Part shown: in pieces, positions 11,598 to 23,359 of the stretch
Layout of the letters: the number at the start of each line of letters is the position of its first letter
Numbering within the stretch: the first letter of the stretch is position 1
Assembly (NCBI GenBank): GCA_902806595.1
Contig: CADCXC010000010.1
Location: forward strand, 2,232,001 to 2,296,000
From: Pyrenopolyporus hunteri
Taxonomy: Eukaryota > Ascomycota > Sordariomycetes > Xylariales > Hypoxylaceae
DNA length: 64,000 nt
Direction of reading: 5' to 3'
Translations under genes and position numbers: made by a program
Notes under the pieces: generated by a model
Database searches by the model: none
What the model was told of the DNA's origin: nothing
What the model saw: only the letters and a program-made list of their open reading frames with translations

Positions 11598-12816
11598 TCA
11601 GCACTTGATAAGATACAGCCCTATTAGCACCTCCGTGCTGTACTGCCGGTACTCCAAGCACACATCGGAGCCCGGTTCATCCCGCATGGCAATCACGATA
11701 TGCGCATCACTCCCAGGGCACGGGAACGTAAGTGGTTGAGCGCTCATACCCGATTCCAAACTTACCGCCTCGAGAGGCATCGCGACGCCCGGAGCGTTGT
11801 CGTAGGTTGTGTTTGAAGAATCAGCTGGCAACGCGCTTAGCAGTGCGAAGCTCACTGGTCCGGCGCCTGTCAATGTGTAAGGCGGGATCCGCTGCTGCTG
11901 GACAGGGGGTAGGCCGAACATGAGCGCACATTGGTTGCTCGAGGCTGAGGCCGTGAATTGGAAGATGAAGATCGTGGATATATTTGGAGACAGCCGTACC
12001 GTCATGTTAGGATTCGGGCCGTAAGCCGTGTCCGGATTGCCCTTGTCGATCAAAATGATCTGGTTGGGACCCTGGGCGATGACCACACTGCAGGGGCCGG
12101 GTGTAGACGTGGGCCTAGACGTAGGCGTGGATGTAAGCGTAGCAGTTGATACGGATGGGGTAGTTTCTGTTATTATCCCCGGCGAGGGACCTTGTTCGGT
12201 AAGACTGGTCGAAACCTCGAGTGGAGCTAGTGAAGGATTCGGCGAGGAACTGGTCGTGCCAGTAGACCGCGTCAATGAAGAAGCGCCCGGACCGGCACAC
12301 GGAGGCCGACAACCATCGGCTTGGAGGGTAAGGCGGGAACAGTTAGAGCCCTTGGGCTGGAGATAAATATTAACCTCATCACCGTCGCCAGTCTGGCATT
12401 TGTAGAACAACGACTGGCCCTTGTACGACACGCCGCCGTAGCATCCAATGCCGAATCCGTGGCTCGGCTGCTGATTCCAGTCACACTGGAGAACCAATGT
12501 CGGAGCTGGCGTACGAAGTGTCGAGTCAGTAAATCTATAGCCACCAGAAGGAGATAATAATTGGGCTAGCCATACGAGTCCACCAGCAGCCTCTCCCCAG
12601 CTGATCGGTGAAAGCATCGCCAAACCAAGTGAAGAGAGACGGGGTTAAGTTGCTCCCCGCTCGCACCTGGCCACTCGGTAGCTGGCCGATCGATCCATTA
12701 TAGCCATTCGATGCCGTGATGTGAAAGCCACACCCTGCGTATAAGTGATAGGGGTCAAGGGGAGTTCCTCTCACAAAAACGGGCGAAGCCAACAAGACGA
12801 TAAAGAAGACAAGCAT
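11598..12816 (-). CDS. secreted protein with PIR1-like and But2-like domains
   Basis: Predicted extracellular or cell-wall protein of 382 aa in two exons, 12816-12576 and 12505-11598. The 70-nt intron (GTATGG donor, CTGAC branch site, CCAG acceptor) restores the conserved GRGCWWTPPT stretch. Residues 1-17 form a signal peptide. Next comes a Cys-containing domain (CGFHITASNG, GQLPSGQ, QCDW, FGIGCYGGVSYKG, ADGCRPPC) matching the C-terminal domain of PIR1-like cell-wall mannoproteins. A Ser/Thr/Pro-rich linker of about 80 residues, likely O-mannosylated, follows. The C-terminal part (DTAYGPN, STIFIFQF, CALMFGLP, TTYDNAPG, GLYLIKC) resembles the But2 C-terminal domain found in many secreted fungal proteins. 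Several N-glycosylation sequons occur. Its role in wall structure or adhesion is inferred. Confidence 0.75.
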
Positions 12817-13999
12817 CTTAGCCGTGATCGACTATAACGGTTCGATAATCCTAGGCGGCTCTAAACGAAGCCGAGAAGGGATTATATTATAAGGGAGTTC
12901 TCCAAGACAGGACAAAGTCGATAGGACGAGAATCCCAAGGAATTCAACACCGGCCGGCAAAATTGGTGACGTGAGCTCTAAGCGATGCCGAGGGAAGGGG
13001 GATGGAGGTAGTGGAAGTGGGATATTTAATTGTGTAAAGTTCGAAATAAACGCCGGCCTTAGGCACACGTACACTTTATACGTAGGTAGGTATGCAAGTC
13101 TATAAGCAAGGATAGAGCGAGTGTTCCCTTCTCGTACGTCGGTGTCGCTGTGTGCTCGTAATACTAATTAGCCAGAGCTTCGCGACTACCAGGTCGCCTG
13201 CACCTGACCGTTGAGACCGCATCATGAGAACTATCAACTGCAAGTGAGAATCTAATCGACGATGGAAGGTGCTCGTAGTTCTGCCCGTACAGAATTAGGC
13301 GCCTAATGTACCGTAGCTAGGATTTAGGGATTAAAGGAAATTGGCGGAACTGGTCTCTACCAGATATTCATAGCAGCCCACATCGCGGATTTCGCTGCTT
13401 TGACGGTTGTGTCTGCTCCTGTCACGGTAACACATCATCTCATATGTAACACTGAATACGGTGGAAATAGCATGGGGAATCGATGTTTATTGATGAGGTT
13501 GGCGGCCCAGCCATTGTATTCCGATCCTCTTGTGATCGACCGTCTTGAGCTTGGTTTACTGTGCCCAATTTCGATACCTCCAGCGGGACAGCGAGGAACG
13601 ACTCGGGCGTTATAGTCGCTATGAGTGTTGTAGCTAACACAAGACCTCTACCGCGCCGTGGACCCGAGGAGCATACTCATGGTGTAACGGAGAATATCTC
13701 GCTATGAGTACATTCCAAGTCAACTACCATAGAATCATCCGAGTTTAGATGAATCGGGTAACACGATAGTTGTTACTAGGTAGGCGGGGAGCATCTTCTC
13801 GATGTGTTGCGCCACCCATTGCGCCCTCCAGATAAGTTGGCTGCGGATAGGGCCTCGTGCGAACTGTATGCAGCCCACTCGCATATTGGCCAACTGGACT
13901 GGTTAAGAGGCGCCATGCATGAAACGCCGGAGGGAGCTATGCGCTATCTTTAGAAAGTGACCGCCTATACATATTCTTCCTACTTTTGAATGAGGCCGT
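12817..13999. other. intergenic, no gene seen
   Basis: About 1.2 kb between two minus-strand genes. It holds the presumed promoter of the PIR1/But2-like gene, with an AT-rich patch (tatattataa) near 12882-12891 that could act as a TATA element, and the 3' side of Nog2. ORFs at 13400-13640 look spurious. Confidence 0.55.
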
Positions 14000-16179
14000 T
14001 CATCCTTCGTCTTCGCTGTCGTCGTTTGACTCACTATCGTCGACGTCACTTAGTTCGTCTAGGGGTATCATGTCGTCTTCTTCATCTTCATCGCCGGCCG
14101 GAGCCTCATCGTCCGATGATTCTTCGCTATCGCTGCCGAAACCCTCGAACTCTTCTCCGATCACACTTTCATTCCCTTCCTCTGGTACCGACGTGGCCGA
14201 CGCGGCCACAGATACGTCGGGGACGCTTTCTACGTCATCCCTCTTGCGCTTCTTTGGCATCTCTCCTAACCTCCCCTGGCGACCTTCGATGCCCTTTCCT
14301 TCTTCCCCTTCTACCACGGGAGCCGGCGTAAACCATGGGATCTTGCCACGCATAAAATCTGTTATCACACTCTTGGCAACTCCATCGACGTCCGGTTCGC
14401 CGGCCTTAAGTAGACGGCCGCTCTTTCGGGCGAGAAGTTCTAAGAAGTGGATATGATCATTCCATCCCTTCACTTCATAGGTCCTCTCCATGTGATGCTG
14501 TTTAACTTTTGCGAGGAGCGCAGGGATATACTGCTCAGGATTCTCTACCATCTCAACTCGGACCACACCACGAAGCAGAATATCCTGAGGCGTGTCGTTT
14601 TGATTAGGTGGAACGACACCCGGACAATCGATCAGGTAAATACGCTTCATTAAGGTAACGTACTGCCAGACTTTCGTCTCGCCGGGGATAGGAGCTACCT
14701 TGGCTACCTTTTTTCCACGCAGCGTGTTAATGATTGACGACTTCCCCACGTTTGGGTATCCTATCAAGCCAACTGATATCTGCTTGCGGTCCGAGTGCAA
14801 CTGCGAGAATTGCCGCAGAAGCTGAATTAAAGAGCCTTTACCAAATGGATTTGTAATGCTAGAGTGGAAAGCCAGAGTCGGATATTCGGTAGAAAGTTGG
14901 CGAACCCACGCAGCCTTAAACGGTGTTAGTGTCAACACAGCAAATATCGTATGGAAAATGCAAATAGAGGATAGTATGTATGAATCACTACTAAGAAATC
15001 TACCACCAGCCACCCTAAAAGGGTGGAGATAGACCTCAACTCAAATGAAACACGGCCCAACTAATGACAGTGCCTCAAAACGAGGGCTCCGTCAGTCCTC
15101 AGCCCGAGGGCGTGAGAACAGTAAGTTGGATGTTCAATCTCCCAATGCCGTAACGGATTACTTCTCACTGAATGTATGAGGAAGCACCCTGACAAAAACC
15201 ATTGGGGTTGATAGGAAATGGGTAGAAAGTTGGAAAGGGAATACTAACAGCGACACTGGTAGGGACCAAATCAGTCTTGTTTAAGACAAAAATCAGGTGC
15301 TTATGCGGCGCCTCTTCTCTCAGATATTTCTCAACGCTACGGCACCGAGTCCCGAGAGGATCTCGAGCATCCAACACGTGGATAACGATATCGGAGGCAC
15401 TGTGTGAAATTAGCATCTTGCGGGATATAAGGAGTCGCTGTCCAAAAAGACTATATCTTTGCGGATGGGGGGATTAGGTGGAGGGCATACTCTAATACTT
15501 TATACAACTCGTTCCATATTCTCTTGCTCTGGCCCTTGTTGAAAATTGGCTCTATAGCCATGCTGAGAGCGTCCTCGCCAGTGCCGTCGGCATCGGCTCC
15601 CGAATTGCCACTCAACAGCTTCGCCTGCTCGAGTCTGTCCTGGTAGGTATCCATACTCTTCTCAGTGTCTTCAGCTAAGTCCTGTAGGCTGCTCACATCC
15701 AGCTTGACGCGTTTCCGCTGAGACTTCGGACCGAAGGCGTCAGCAAACGGCGAGCTCTGGATAGTCATCTTGGCCTTATGCTGCTTCAGGCCATTCTGCG
15801 TGTTCGAATCATCTCTGATCAGGGTCATAGGAAGCTTATTCGTCTTCAATAGAACTTGGTAAGGGTCCTTGGCTTTCTCGGCCATGGCGTCGCGGAAAGC
15901 CTTGAGAGAATCTTGCGAGATGACTCGGGTATTGGTAAACCACTTTCTGTTGGGCTCGACGCGGGCAGACGGTATCTCTCTGGACTGGTATTTGGCAGCT
16001 TGGACGATCTTGCCGTCGGCGTTTCGCACGGGTTTCCCATCATCCTTTCGCATATTCAGGGTTTTGACCTTTTTCGCAGAGCGATAGAAGTTCTCGCCCT
16101 TCACTTTGATGTTATCCATACCGTTGCCCGACTTGCCCTGCCGGGCCAGCCGGTTCCTTTCCTTCTTACCGGTCCCCAT
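14000..16179 (-). CDS. NOG2: nucleolar GTP-binding protein 2, 60S assembly GTPase
   Basis: Essential GTPase that rides on pre-60S particles in nucleolus and nucleoplasm and gates Nmd3-dependent export. I read three exons, 16179-15491, 15399-15249 and 14914-14000, giving 584 aa. The conserved N-terminus (MGTGKKERNRLARQGKSGN) and the NGP1NT region are in exon 1. The GTPase is circularly permuted: DARDP at about 240-244 and NKTD (G4) at 270-273 precede the P-loop GYPNVGKS at 332-339, then DCPGV (G3). Both introns restore known conserved stretches (KVLDASDIVIHVLD and TSVAAAWVRQLS). The C-terminal 60 residues are strongly acidic (Glu/Asp/Ser), as usual in the family. It is divergent from the probable mS26 gene, with 462 bp between start codons. 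Confidence 0.96.
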
Positions 16180-16641
16180 TGCGCTCAGGTTCGTGAGCTT
16201 TTTTGAGGTATGGTAGAAGGAAAATGGGAAGCGGAAGAAATAACTTAAGAATCAAGGAAGAGGAGGAAAAAAAAAGTAAAAAAAGGCTAATTGGGAAATG
16301 GTAACTTTCTTTGCTCTTTTTTTTTCTTAACCTTACATAAGCACGCTAATCAAGCACCCCCGACCTCCCGATAAGCAGATAAGATACTTCAGTATTGGCA
16401 GTCGAGGGGTCTCTGGACTGTTTAAAGTGGGCCTCGATCAATTTCTCAATTTCTTACCAGCGATTGGCACTTTTTCCCAAATGCTCAACTCAAATGCGAT
16501 AATACAAGTTGGACAGACCCTCTACCCACGACGTCGAATAGTAGAGGTAACAACCTTGGCGGCCCCAATTGGTTGAGGACTTGTCATCCTAGTACGACAA
16601 GTGCCTCCCGGCACACACCCCTCCACCCACACATCGCCATA
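16180..16641. promoter_or_regulatory. shared divergent promoter, Nog2 / mS26
   Basis: The 462 bp between the start codons of two divergent ribosome-related genes must hold both core promoters. It contains long A-rich and T-rich tracts at about 16266-16285 and 16316-16326, probably nucleosome-depleting. I cannot assign specific factor sites. Confidence 0.6.
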
Positions 16642-17595
16642 ATGCCGCCCTTACTCCCGCGGACGGCTCTCCTCCCACGAGGATCCATACCACGAGGATC
16701 CATACCACGAGGACCCATACCACGAGCCCTCTTCTCCTCCGGCGCCCCGCGGCAGCAGAAGATCCCCCCGGAATCCCCGCTCTTCATCAACGTGCCGAAC
16801 CCGCCGCAGGACCAGTCCATCGAGGCCCTGCGTGAGCTCAAGCCCATCAAGGGTCACCTGCCCGTACCGCGGCAGGTCTTCAAGAAGCGCGATGGCCACC
16901 TCAAGCCGCGGGACGAATGGCTGCGGCGGTCCGCGCCCGAACCGACCTCCGAGCGCGCCACGCAGCCCCCCCGCTCCGACGTCCAGGCCTGGAAGCGCCG
17001 CATCGCCGCCTCCCGCCGCGAGAACATGCGCGAGGGTATCCGGGCCCTGTACTCGCGAAAGCTGCTCTTCGACCGCCGGCGGCTCAGGTCCCAGACCGCC
17101 AAGCTAGTCGCCCACCAAGCCGCTGCCACCGCCCCCGAGCGCGAGGACGACCGGCTGACGCGCAGCTCCGTCAACGCCGGCACCCTGCAGACAGCCGTGC
17201 TGCCGGACCCCCTGCGATTCGAGCGCGCGCGAGCATCCCGCGAGCGCACCGAGGCCTTGCTCAGCCAGAAGAGCGAGGCCCGCCGCGACGCCATCCAGGG
17301 GCTGTACATGAAAGCGCGGTCCTTTATCGTCGACGAGAAGGAGCTCGAGGCCGAGGTCGACCGCCTGTTCGACCCCGAATACTGGAAGAAGCAGGGCGTT
17401 TCCGCCACCGGCTTCGAGGTCCGGAACGTCTGGGATTTGTATGGCAAGCCCAAGACAGTTGCCGACATGCTGCAGGATGTGTCGCGGACAACGAGCAACG
17501 TCATGAAGAACCTCGAGTCTGAGAAGACGCGGACGCTGAAGAGGCAGAAGGAAGTAACCGAGGAGCTTACGGGTGGTAAGCTTGACAGAGATTAG
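16642..17595 (+). CDS. PET123: probable mitochondrial ribosomal protein mS26 (Pet123-like)
   Basis: Single-exon protein of 317 aa. The first ATG of the long open frame is at 16642. The N-terminus is an arginine-rich, acid-free presequence with Ser/Pro (MPPLLPRTALL and repeated PRGSIPRG), fitting mitochondrial import. The body is a highly basic, Glu/Arg-rich helical protein. The stretches SPLFINVPNPPQ, KGHLPVPRQVFKKRDG and PEREDDRLT resemble what I remember of fungal Pet123/mS26 small-subunit proteins. The gene is GC-rich with strong third-position C/G bias, unlike its flanks. Identification rests on remembered family motifs; another mitoribosomal protein is possible, but a mitochondrial matrix role is likely. 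It shares a divergent promoter with Nog2. Confidence 0.65.
   Translation: MPPLLPRTALLPRGSIPRGSIPRGPIPRALFSSGAPRQQKIPPESPLFINVPNPPQDQSIEALRELKPIKGHLPVPRQVFKKRDGHLKPRDEWLRRSAPEPTSERATQPPRSDVQAWKRRIAASRRENMREGIRALYSRKLLFDRRRLRSQTAKLVAHQAAATAPEREDDRLTRSSVNAGTLQTAVLPDPLRFERARASRERTEALLSQKSEARRDAIQGLYMKARSFIVDEKELEAEVDRLFDPEYWKKQGVSATGFEVRNVWDLYGKPKTVADMLQDVSRTTSNVMKNLESEKTRTLKRQKEVTEELTGGKLDRD
16675..16726 (+). repeat. 15-bp in-frame tandem repeat in presequence
   Basis: Three copies of a 15-bp unit (ccacgaggatccata, the third with one change) followed by a partial fourth. Each unit encodes five residues (P-R-G-S/P-I) inside the predicted mitochondrial presequence. Confidence 0.85.
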
Positions 17596-17982
17596 AGCGC
17601 TTACGGATACGGAAGGGAAACAAAAGTATCTACGTATACGTATGCATGAGGGTGTTAGATCACGATACTCCTCTTTGAGCGGGAACTCCAGCTGGCCGAT
17701 GTATTACTGCCGGCTACGGCTGTTAGTCGAACATTGTACAGCTTCAAAGGTTGTATAATATGTATAAAAGAATATTTATGATCTACGACGTCGTATTTCA
17801 AATAGTCGACCCCGACAAAATGCCAAACCGTTGAACGCCCCGAATGATCCGCACGATACTCCCTTGAGCAATACAGCTCAAGCATTGCGGAGCTATGCAG
17901 AAACAATTGAAATGCAACAATGCAGATACCAAATATATTCCTACATGTGTTCCTTAAACCATTCCAATAGCACTCATATGCT
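17596..17982. other. convergent intergenic, 3' ends
   Basis: The 387 bp between the converging mS26-like and ABCG genes must hold both polyadenylation regions. An AT-rich patch at about 17755-17780 could serve as a 3'-end signal. No gene is seen. Confidence 0.55.
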
Positions 17983-20900
17983 CTATCTCTTCTCCACGAG
18001 CAAGAAATGCATGGCGACGTAGGCTAACACGACGAATACACCGGCAAATATGCCCAGGTTGATGATATCCATCCATTTCGCACCGTTATTGAACCCAAAC
18101 GAGCTTAGAATAGCGGCCCCGGGAATTGTGATGTCGAGCCCATACTTGTGGTCCACGAGGGTCAGTTTTAGAACCTCATTGACAATGAGAGCCTCAAATC
18201 CGTAATGGAAGATGGACAAAGACTGTAACCAGAGAGCCGCGTCGGGAATGGCGTCGTGATTTAGGAGCAGCCCTGCAAATAGCAGGGAGAAGAGCATGAC
18301 CAAGCTCCCAATCAAGTTCGCAACCCCACCGTCCTTACAAACGACGCCGATGAACAGACAGATGGAGGCGGCCGCTAGGTTGAACAGAACAAGGACGAGC
18401 ATGAAGGTGAAGAAATGCGGTATATCCGCTATCAGACCCGTCATAGGATATATGATGGCCCCCATGAGGATGGGCGGAATGATTCGGAGAGGGATGATGT
18501 CGAACAGGACCTTAGCAACGAAGTAAGTGATGGGTGCGTAGTATCCGTTCGCTCTCTCTCGAACAAACAAAAGCCGTTCGGAGGCAAAAACGTTCAAACT
18601 AGTTAGCGTACTGAAGCCAAACAGAGCAAGGAGGAAGAAAAACAAGCCCAGTCGGTTTTGGAATCCAGGGATATCGTCGGTGAGGCCGTAGAAAAGATAT
18701 CCTGAAAGTACAGCAAGCACTATGGCAATGGCATAGTGGGTTAACATGAGTAGAGGGTTGCGATAAAGGTTCTTCCACGTTCTTTGCGACAGGATAACGA
18801 ATTGGGTAAGATACCCGACACGGGCATAGCCACGACCGATCGCGCTACCATTAGCATGCTCGCCGGCCACTCCATTACCATTCTGACCATTGGCAATCTG
18901 AGCGCTAGTTACGACTTGGTGGATCTCTTCGTGGATTTGATTTGCAATATCGGACTCTGCGTAGGCATATACAAGGCTATCAAGGTTAGTCTCGGCGGAT
19001 GGCGGGAGATCGTGAACATCCTCGACGACTACTTGCGGAACGCTGTTGGCGGGTTGTCTCCGTAACTTGTACGACCCGATCTCCTCTTCCACGTCAGAAG
19101 ACGCAGCGGTATCAACAGTATTCTTACGTCGTGTAAACAGCTCACGTTCCTGTCTAGCCTTAATCGAGTCTTTACGCTTGCCCTTAAGCCGGCTTGTAGA
19201 CGGTTCAGTTGAACTGTCTTCGGCGATGCTGGCAGTGCCAGAGATGCTTGCAATTGACTTGACGGCAGTGGTGCTACTAGGTCCAACACTCGCAACATCG
19301 TTCACGAGGGATCCATCGTCGAAGGTGCTAGATGTGCCAGCGTGCATCGTAAGATCGACAAGATAATCCGCAATATTGAATCCAGGTGGGCAGGTATAGC
19401 CGATCTGATCGAAATAGTCCTGACACTGCGAGAAGGGGCCAGAGTACACCGTCTTGCCTTGGGCGAGGAGAATCAGTCGATCAAACAAGGCGACAATATT
19501 AGAACGCGGCTGGTGGATAGTGAAAATAACAGTTCGCTTGTACGTCTTCGCCAAGGTCACAAGGCATTCAATGACATTAAAGGCATTGAAAGCGTCGAGA
19601 CCACTAGTAGGTTCGTCGAGGAAGAGGATCGATGGGCTCGTAACGAGCTCGCAAGCAATGCCGACACGTCTCTTTTCACCACCAGAGATGCCCCTTCCCT
19701 TGCCCTCCTCCGACCCAATCAGAGAATCGCGGATGTGGTAGATGCCAAGCTGCTTCTCGACTTCGTAAACCCTTTGTTCCTTGGCCGCGCGACCCATTCC
19801 GCGCGGCAGGCGAAGGAGAGCACTAGTTAGAATCGTTTCGTGAACAGTCAGAGTCGGGAGCATAGTGTCCTCCTGGTCAACGAAGCCCACCACACTCTTA
19901 TACTCAGCATCAGTGACTTTCTCGCCGTTCACATAAAAGTCTCCCGAGGTTTGGCCGCGCTTGTTCTTGCGAGCGAGGATATCGAGGAAGGTTGTCTTTC
20001 CCGCGCCGGATGCGCCCATGATAGCCGTAATCTCGCCAGGATGCGCGATACCTTTAATGTCCTTAAGAATAGTCTTCCCGTTTAACCCGTAGGAGACGTT
20101 TTCGAAATACAGGGTCGCAGGTTTATGATCAATCATGAGTTTCGTGGCCTCGTCGTCGGAATCGTCAAGATGGATAGGTCCATATCGGTACTGTCGGTGA
20201 GAGAGGTACCAAATGAGCAGAATCACCGCGACGAGGAACAAGGAACATCCAGCAATGACGCCCGCGATCAGGGGGGTGTTGATCTTTTTGACGGGGCGCT
20301 CGTATCCAGGAACCTGGGTATGGTAGAGACATTCACCAGAGCGGCACTCCAACTCGATACTCTCGTCGCCGAAGAAGCTTTCCACCATCCAATCCAGCGC
20401 CGGCTCCTTAAACTTGCAGTTATTGATGCCGCCATTCTCCTGCAGGCAACTAAAAGTAGCAGGACCGTGGACCTCCGTAGCGAGGAACTCTGTAAGGTCG
20501 ATGGAACCCTCGGCTCCGCAGAGCATGCGATCCTTGATACAGCCGCACTTGACATCAGGACATTTGTAGAAGCTACTGTTCTGCGAGGAGGTAAAGTCGG
20601 CGGTGGACTCGCAGTTCTCGAGGTGGCAGTAGAAGGATTCAAGTCGATCGATCCAGACTATTTAGTCGACGTGGTCAGTCGCACGTTCACAATCTTACCA
20701 GGAAAAAAATATCCGACTTACATTGGAAATCGCATATCCCGCTTTCCTTCTCACAGGAAAACGTAGCCTGAGGTATCTTGCCGTCCAACATGGTGAGGAT
20801 CTTCTCATTTGTAACGCCGCACATCTGATGGTTTTGCTGAACGACCTCTCCGTTCTGGTAGCAGACGCCACCGTCTCCCGTCTCCATGAGGGCATCGCAA

Positions 20901-21401
20901 GCGTTATCCTGGGTGCAAACATTGCAGTTGATGCCGGTCCAGCCTTCGTCGCATTCGCAGGCATCGCCTTTTCTTATCGGTCGGTCTTTACCTCGAGCCA
21001 GCGAGCCGCAAGCTACGACACAATTAGCGAAAGGCGAAACGGGGGGGGACATGGTGGTGAGTTATACTAGGTTCGAGACAATCGTCGCCTCCAAATCCGG
21101 CCGGGCACTCGCATTTCCCGTTGTATTCGTTGCATTCGGCGTATTGACTGCACTCGTAGGCCGGTAGGAGACAGTTGAAACTGGATGGGAGAAGAAATCA
21201 GCTTGCGAACGACGGGACGACTAAAAATGGTGTTTGATGCGCATACCATGGCGGGCAATCAGCAGGTCGGTCACCTAGGAGAGCTAACTGTACCCGCGCC
21301 ATGTCGAGCTGGGTGTAGTTGTGTTGGCCGATAACGAGACATGGTAAGGAGAGCGCGCCTAGGGCCGCAAGCCGAAGACTCGGCGGCGACATCGTGAACA
21401 T
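17983..21401 (-). CDS. ADP1: ABCG transporter with EGF-like ectodomain, ADP1-like
   Basis: ATP-driven membrane transporter of 1077 aa (yeast Adp1 is of similar length). Four exons: 21401-21247, 21180-21068, 21012-20722 and 20657-17983, all GT-AG. The N-terminus is a signal peptide, then a Cys-rich extracellular region with EGF-like spacing (CPPCFNCLLPAYEC, CECPAGFGGDDC, CECDEGWTGINC). A transmembrane helix at about 316-338 leads to the nucleotide-binding domain, with Walker A GASGAGKTT near 401-409, ABC signature ISGGEKRR and Walker B ILFLDEPTSGLD. A long Ser/Thr-rich linker follows, then the ABC2 membrane domain of about six helices. It is a half-transporter in reverse order (ATPase before membrane domain). 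The substrate is unknown; the yeast homologue is also poorly defined. All intron calls restore Cys-containing codons at the joins. Confidence 0.92.
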
Positions 21402-23359
21402 GGCCGTATGGCTCGAGATGATGGAGGTTGATGGATGGCACTCGAGACGAAGCTGACGGAAAGGAAAGACAGGATAGGCGTATTTTGGCGACAGGCTACC
21501 ACATTAAACCAAGGTACGAACCCCGCGAAGCTCCAAGACAACGTGTTAACGGGTCGCAGATTACAGGTTCCCCAAAGGCCGACAGCTCAATCGCCGGTTG
21601 GTCGGTTGACCAGTTGACTGCGCCACCCCTACACACCACCAGCTTCGGCTTGCTTGCCTGCCTCTCCCGGCACGCAGGGCTTATGCTGGCTGTTGGCGAG
21701 CCGCGTGCGTGATGTCAGCGGTTGGAATTCTGGCGTTGAAGTGTCACGAGGAGAATAGAAACGGACGAGACGGTATATAAAATACCTAACCAGTGAGAGA
21801 TGATAGAAGAAGAAAAGGAAAGGAAAGGAAAGGAAAGGAAAGGGGAAAGAGGATAGCTAGGTAAATTCGAATGAAACCGACTCACAGTCGGAAGATGACT
21901 CGCTAAAGCAAGTTTGAGCGAGGAAGAGAGAGAGAGAGACAGAGAGAGAGATAAGAGGAACAAGACCAAGAGTCGAAACTTAGCTTGGAGGCACGGGCGC
22001 ATGGAGGTACCGAGCTTCGGGAAATGGTTGAGTGGGCCAGCCCGAGAGTTGTTGAAGAAGTACCAGGCCATATAAGTTGATGCCGGTAGAGACATCACCT
22101 TGGGTGCGACGCAACGCCAAGCACGTACATACATGTATGTAGGTACAAGTACGCGACATACATGTAGGTAAGATAAGGTAGGTACCTACCTATCACCTAA
22201 GGCGGGTGAGCACAGCCACCAAATCCGCTATCAGTTAGGTACCACATACAGTAATACAGTTGAAATCGTAGGACTTATGAGAAACCAACGTCGATCATGC
22301 TCGACCCATTTATACGCATACGTCAACGCGAATCGAGGAAACAGCTGTTTCTACGGATTGCAGGTATGAAATACCTCGAAATACTTACATGTACAATACA
22401 CAATTCTTACTCCTAATATCATGGCTGCAACATTATTTTTAAGATTTTAATAGTGCTTAACCGAGACGGCCTCATCTTTAACTAACTACCTTTTTCGATA
22501 TTAATATTAAGTCGTATTTACGTTATAATATAAAAACGATTAATGATAATACTCAACTAACCAATTCCCCGTAAAGAGCTATCAAGTATCAAACGAGAGA
22601 TTTAGAAGTCAACCTTCGCAAGACTTGCCCGACTCCCACAACTAATGCTCTTTAAGTCTTATCGAAGATAGGTACCACCGAACTACTAATTCAGTGGTGA
22701 AGATTAGCACATTCAAGCCGCTTCACAGGCCCTAAATCCAACACATTAAATGCATCCAAGATGTAAACTCTTGGATTCTTCATCCAACATTGTCAACCAA
22801 AACGGTCGGTCCAGAGATAGTTCTAATGTTATTACCGATGGCGTAACCACATCCACAAGAGAGAAGCCAAACACTTCTACCAGGGTAGTCATACGAACAT
22901 GTATAATACACGGAAGTTATTCGGAATAAGGTATACTCCTACTAGGATAGAATACAGGTATTTACTAATAAATCAGAACAGAACTACCCGCCTACTAGTA
23001 GACCCTAATCAGTCCGCGTCTACACTACGTATTGTATGGTGAACATGCTATTTATAATCCCCCACAATCTCCGCACTCGATACTAGGCAACGAAGCGTCC
23101 GAATAACGGCGTCTCAGGAATTCTACGGCGCGCCCTCTGCGTGACGTGCGGGAATATTTACGTAAATAAGACCTACCAGTCAGCCCATCTGACAAGTGGT
23201 TTAACTTATAGTAAATCCGTTCAATCTTCAAGACATACAAATTGTTATAAATTGTGCGCCGTGACGAAGGCCGCCCCTGAAAAGTCCCAAGGAAGGTCGA
23301 GATTCGAAGGAAGAAACCCAGAGGTTAACACTCTAGACTGATTATCCAAAGACGTGGAG
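21402..23359. other. divergent intergenic with purine microsatellites
   Basis: About 2 kb upstream of both the ABCG gene (-) and the aminotransferase gene (+). It holds a GGAAA pentanucleotide run at about 21813-21845, an AG run at about 21925-21950 and TAGG/ACCT patches at about 22130-22200. The stretch 22430-22560 is AT-rich. I see no gene. Confidence 0.6.
21813..21845. repeat. GGAAA pentanucleotide microsatellite
   Basis: About six consecutive GGAAA units upstream of the ABCG gene. As a polypurine tract in a probable promoter or 5' leader it could affect chromatin, but there is no evidence of function. Confidence 0.85.

Noticed and set aside
13986..14456. Ser-rich plus-strand ORF opposite the Nog2 C-terminus
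   Set aside because: It is the antisense shadow of the acidic Glu/Asp-rich tail of Nog2.
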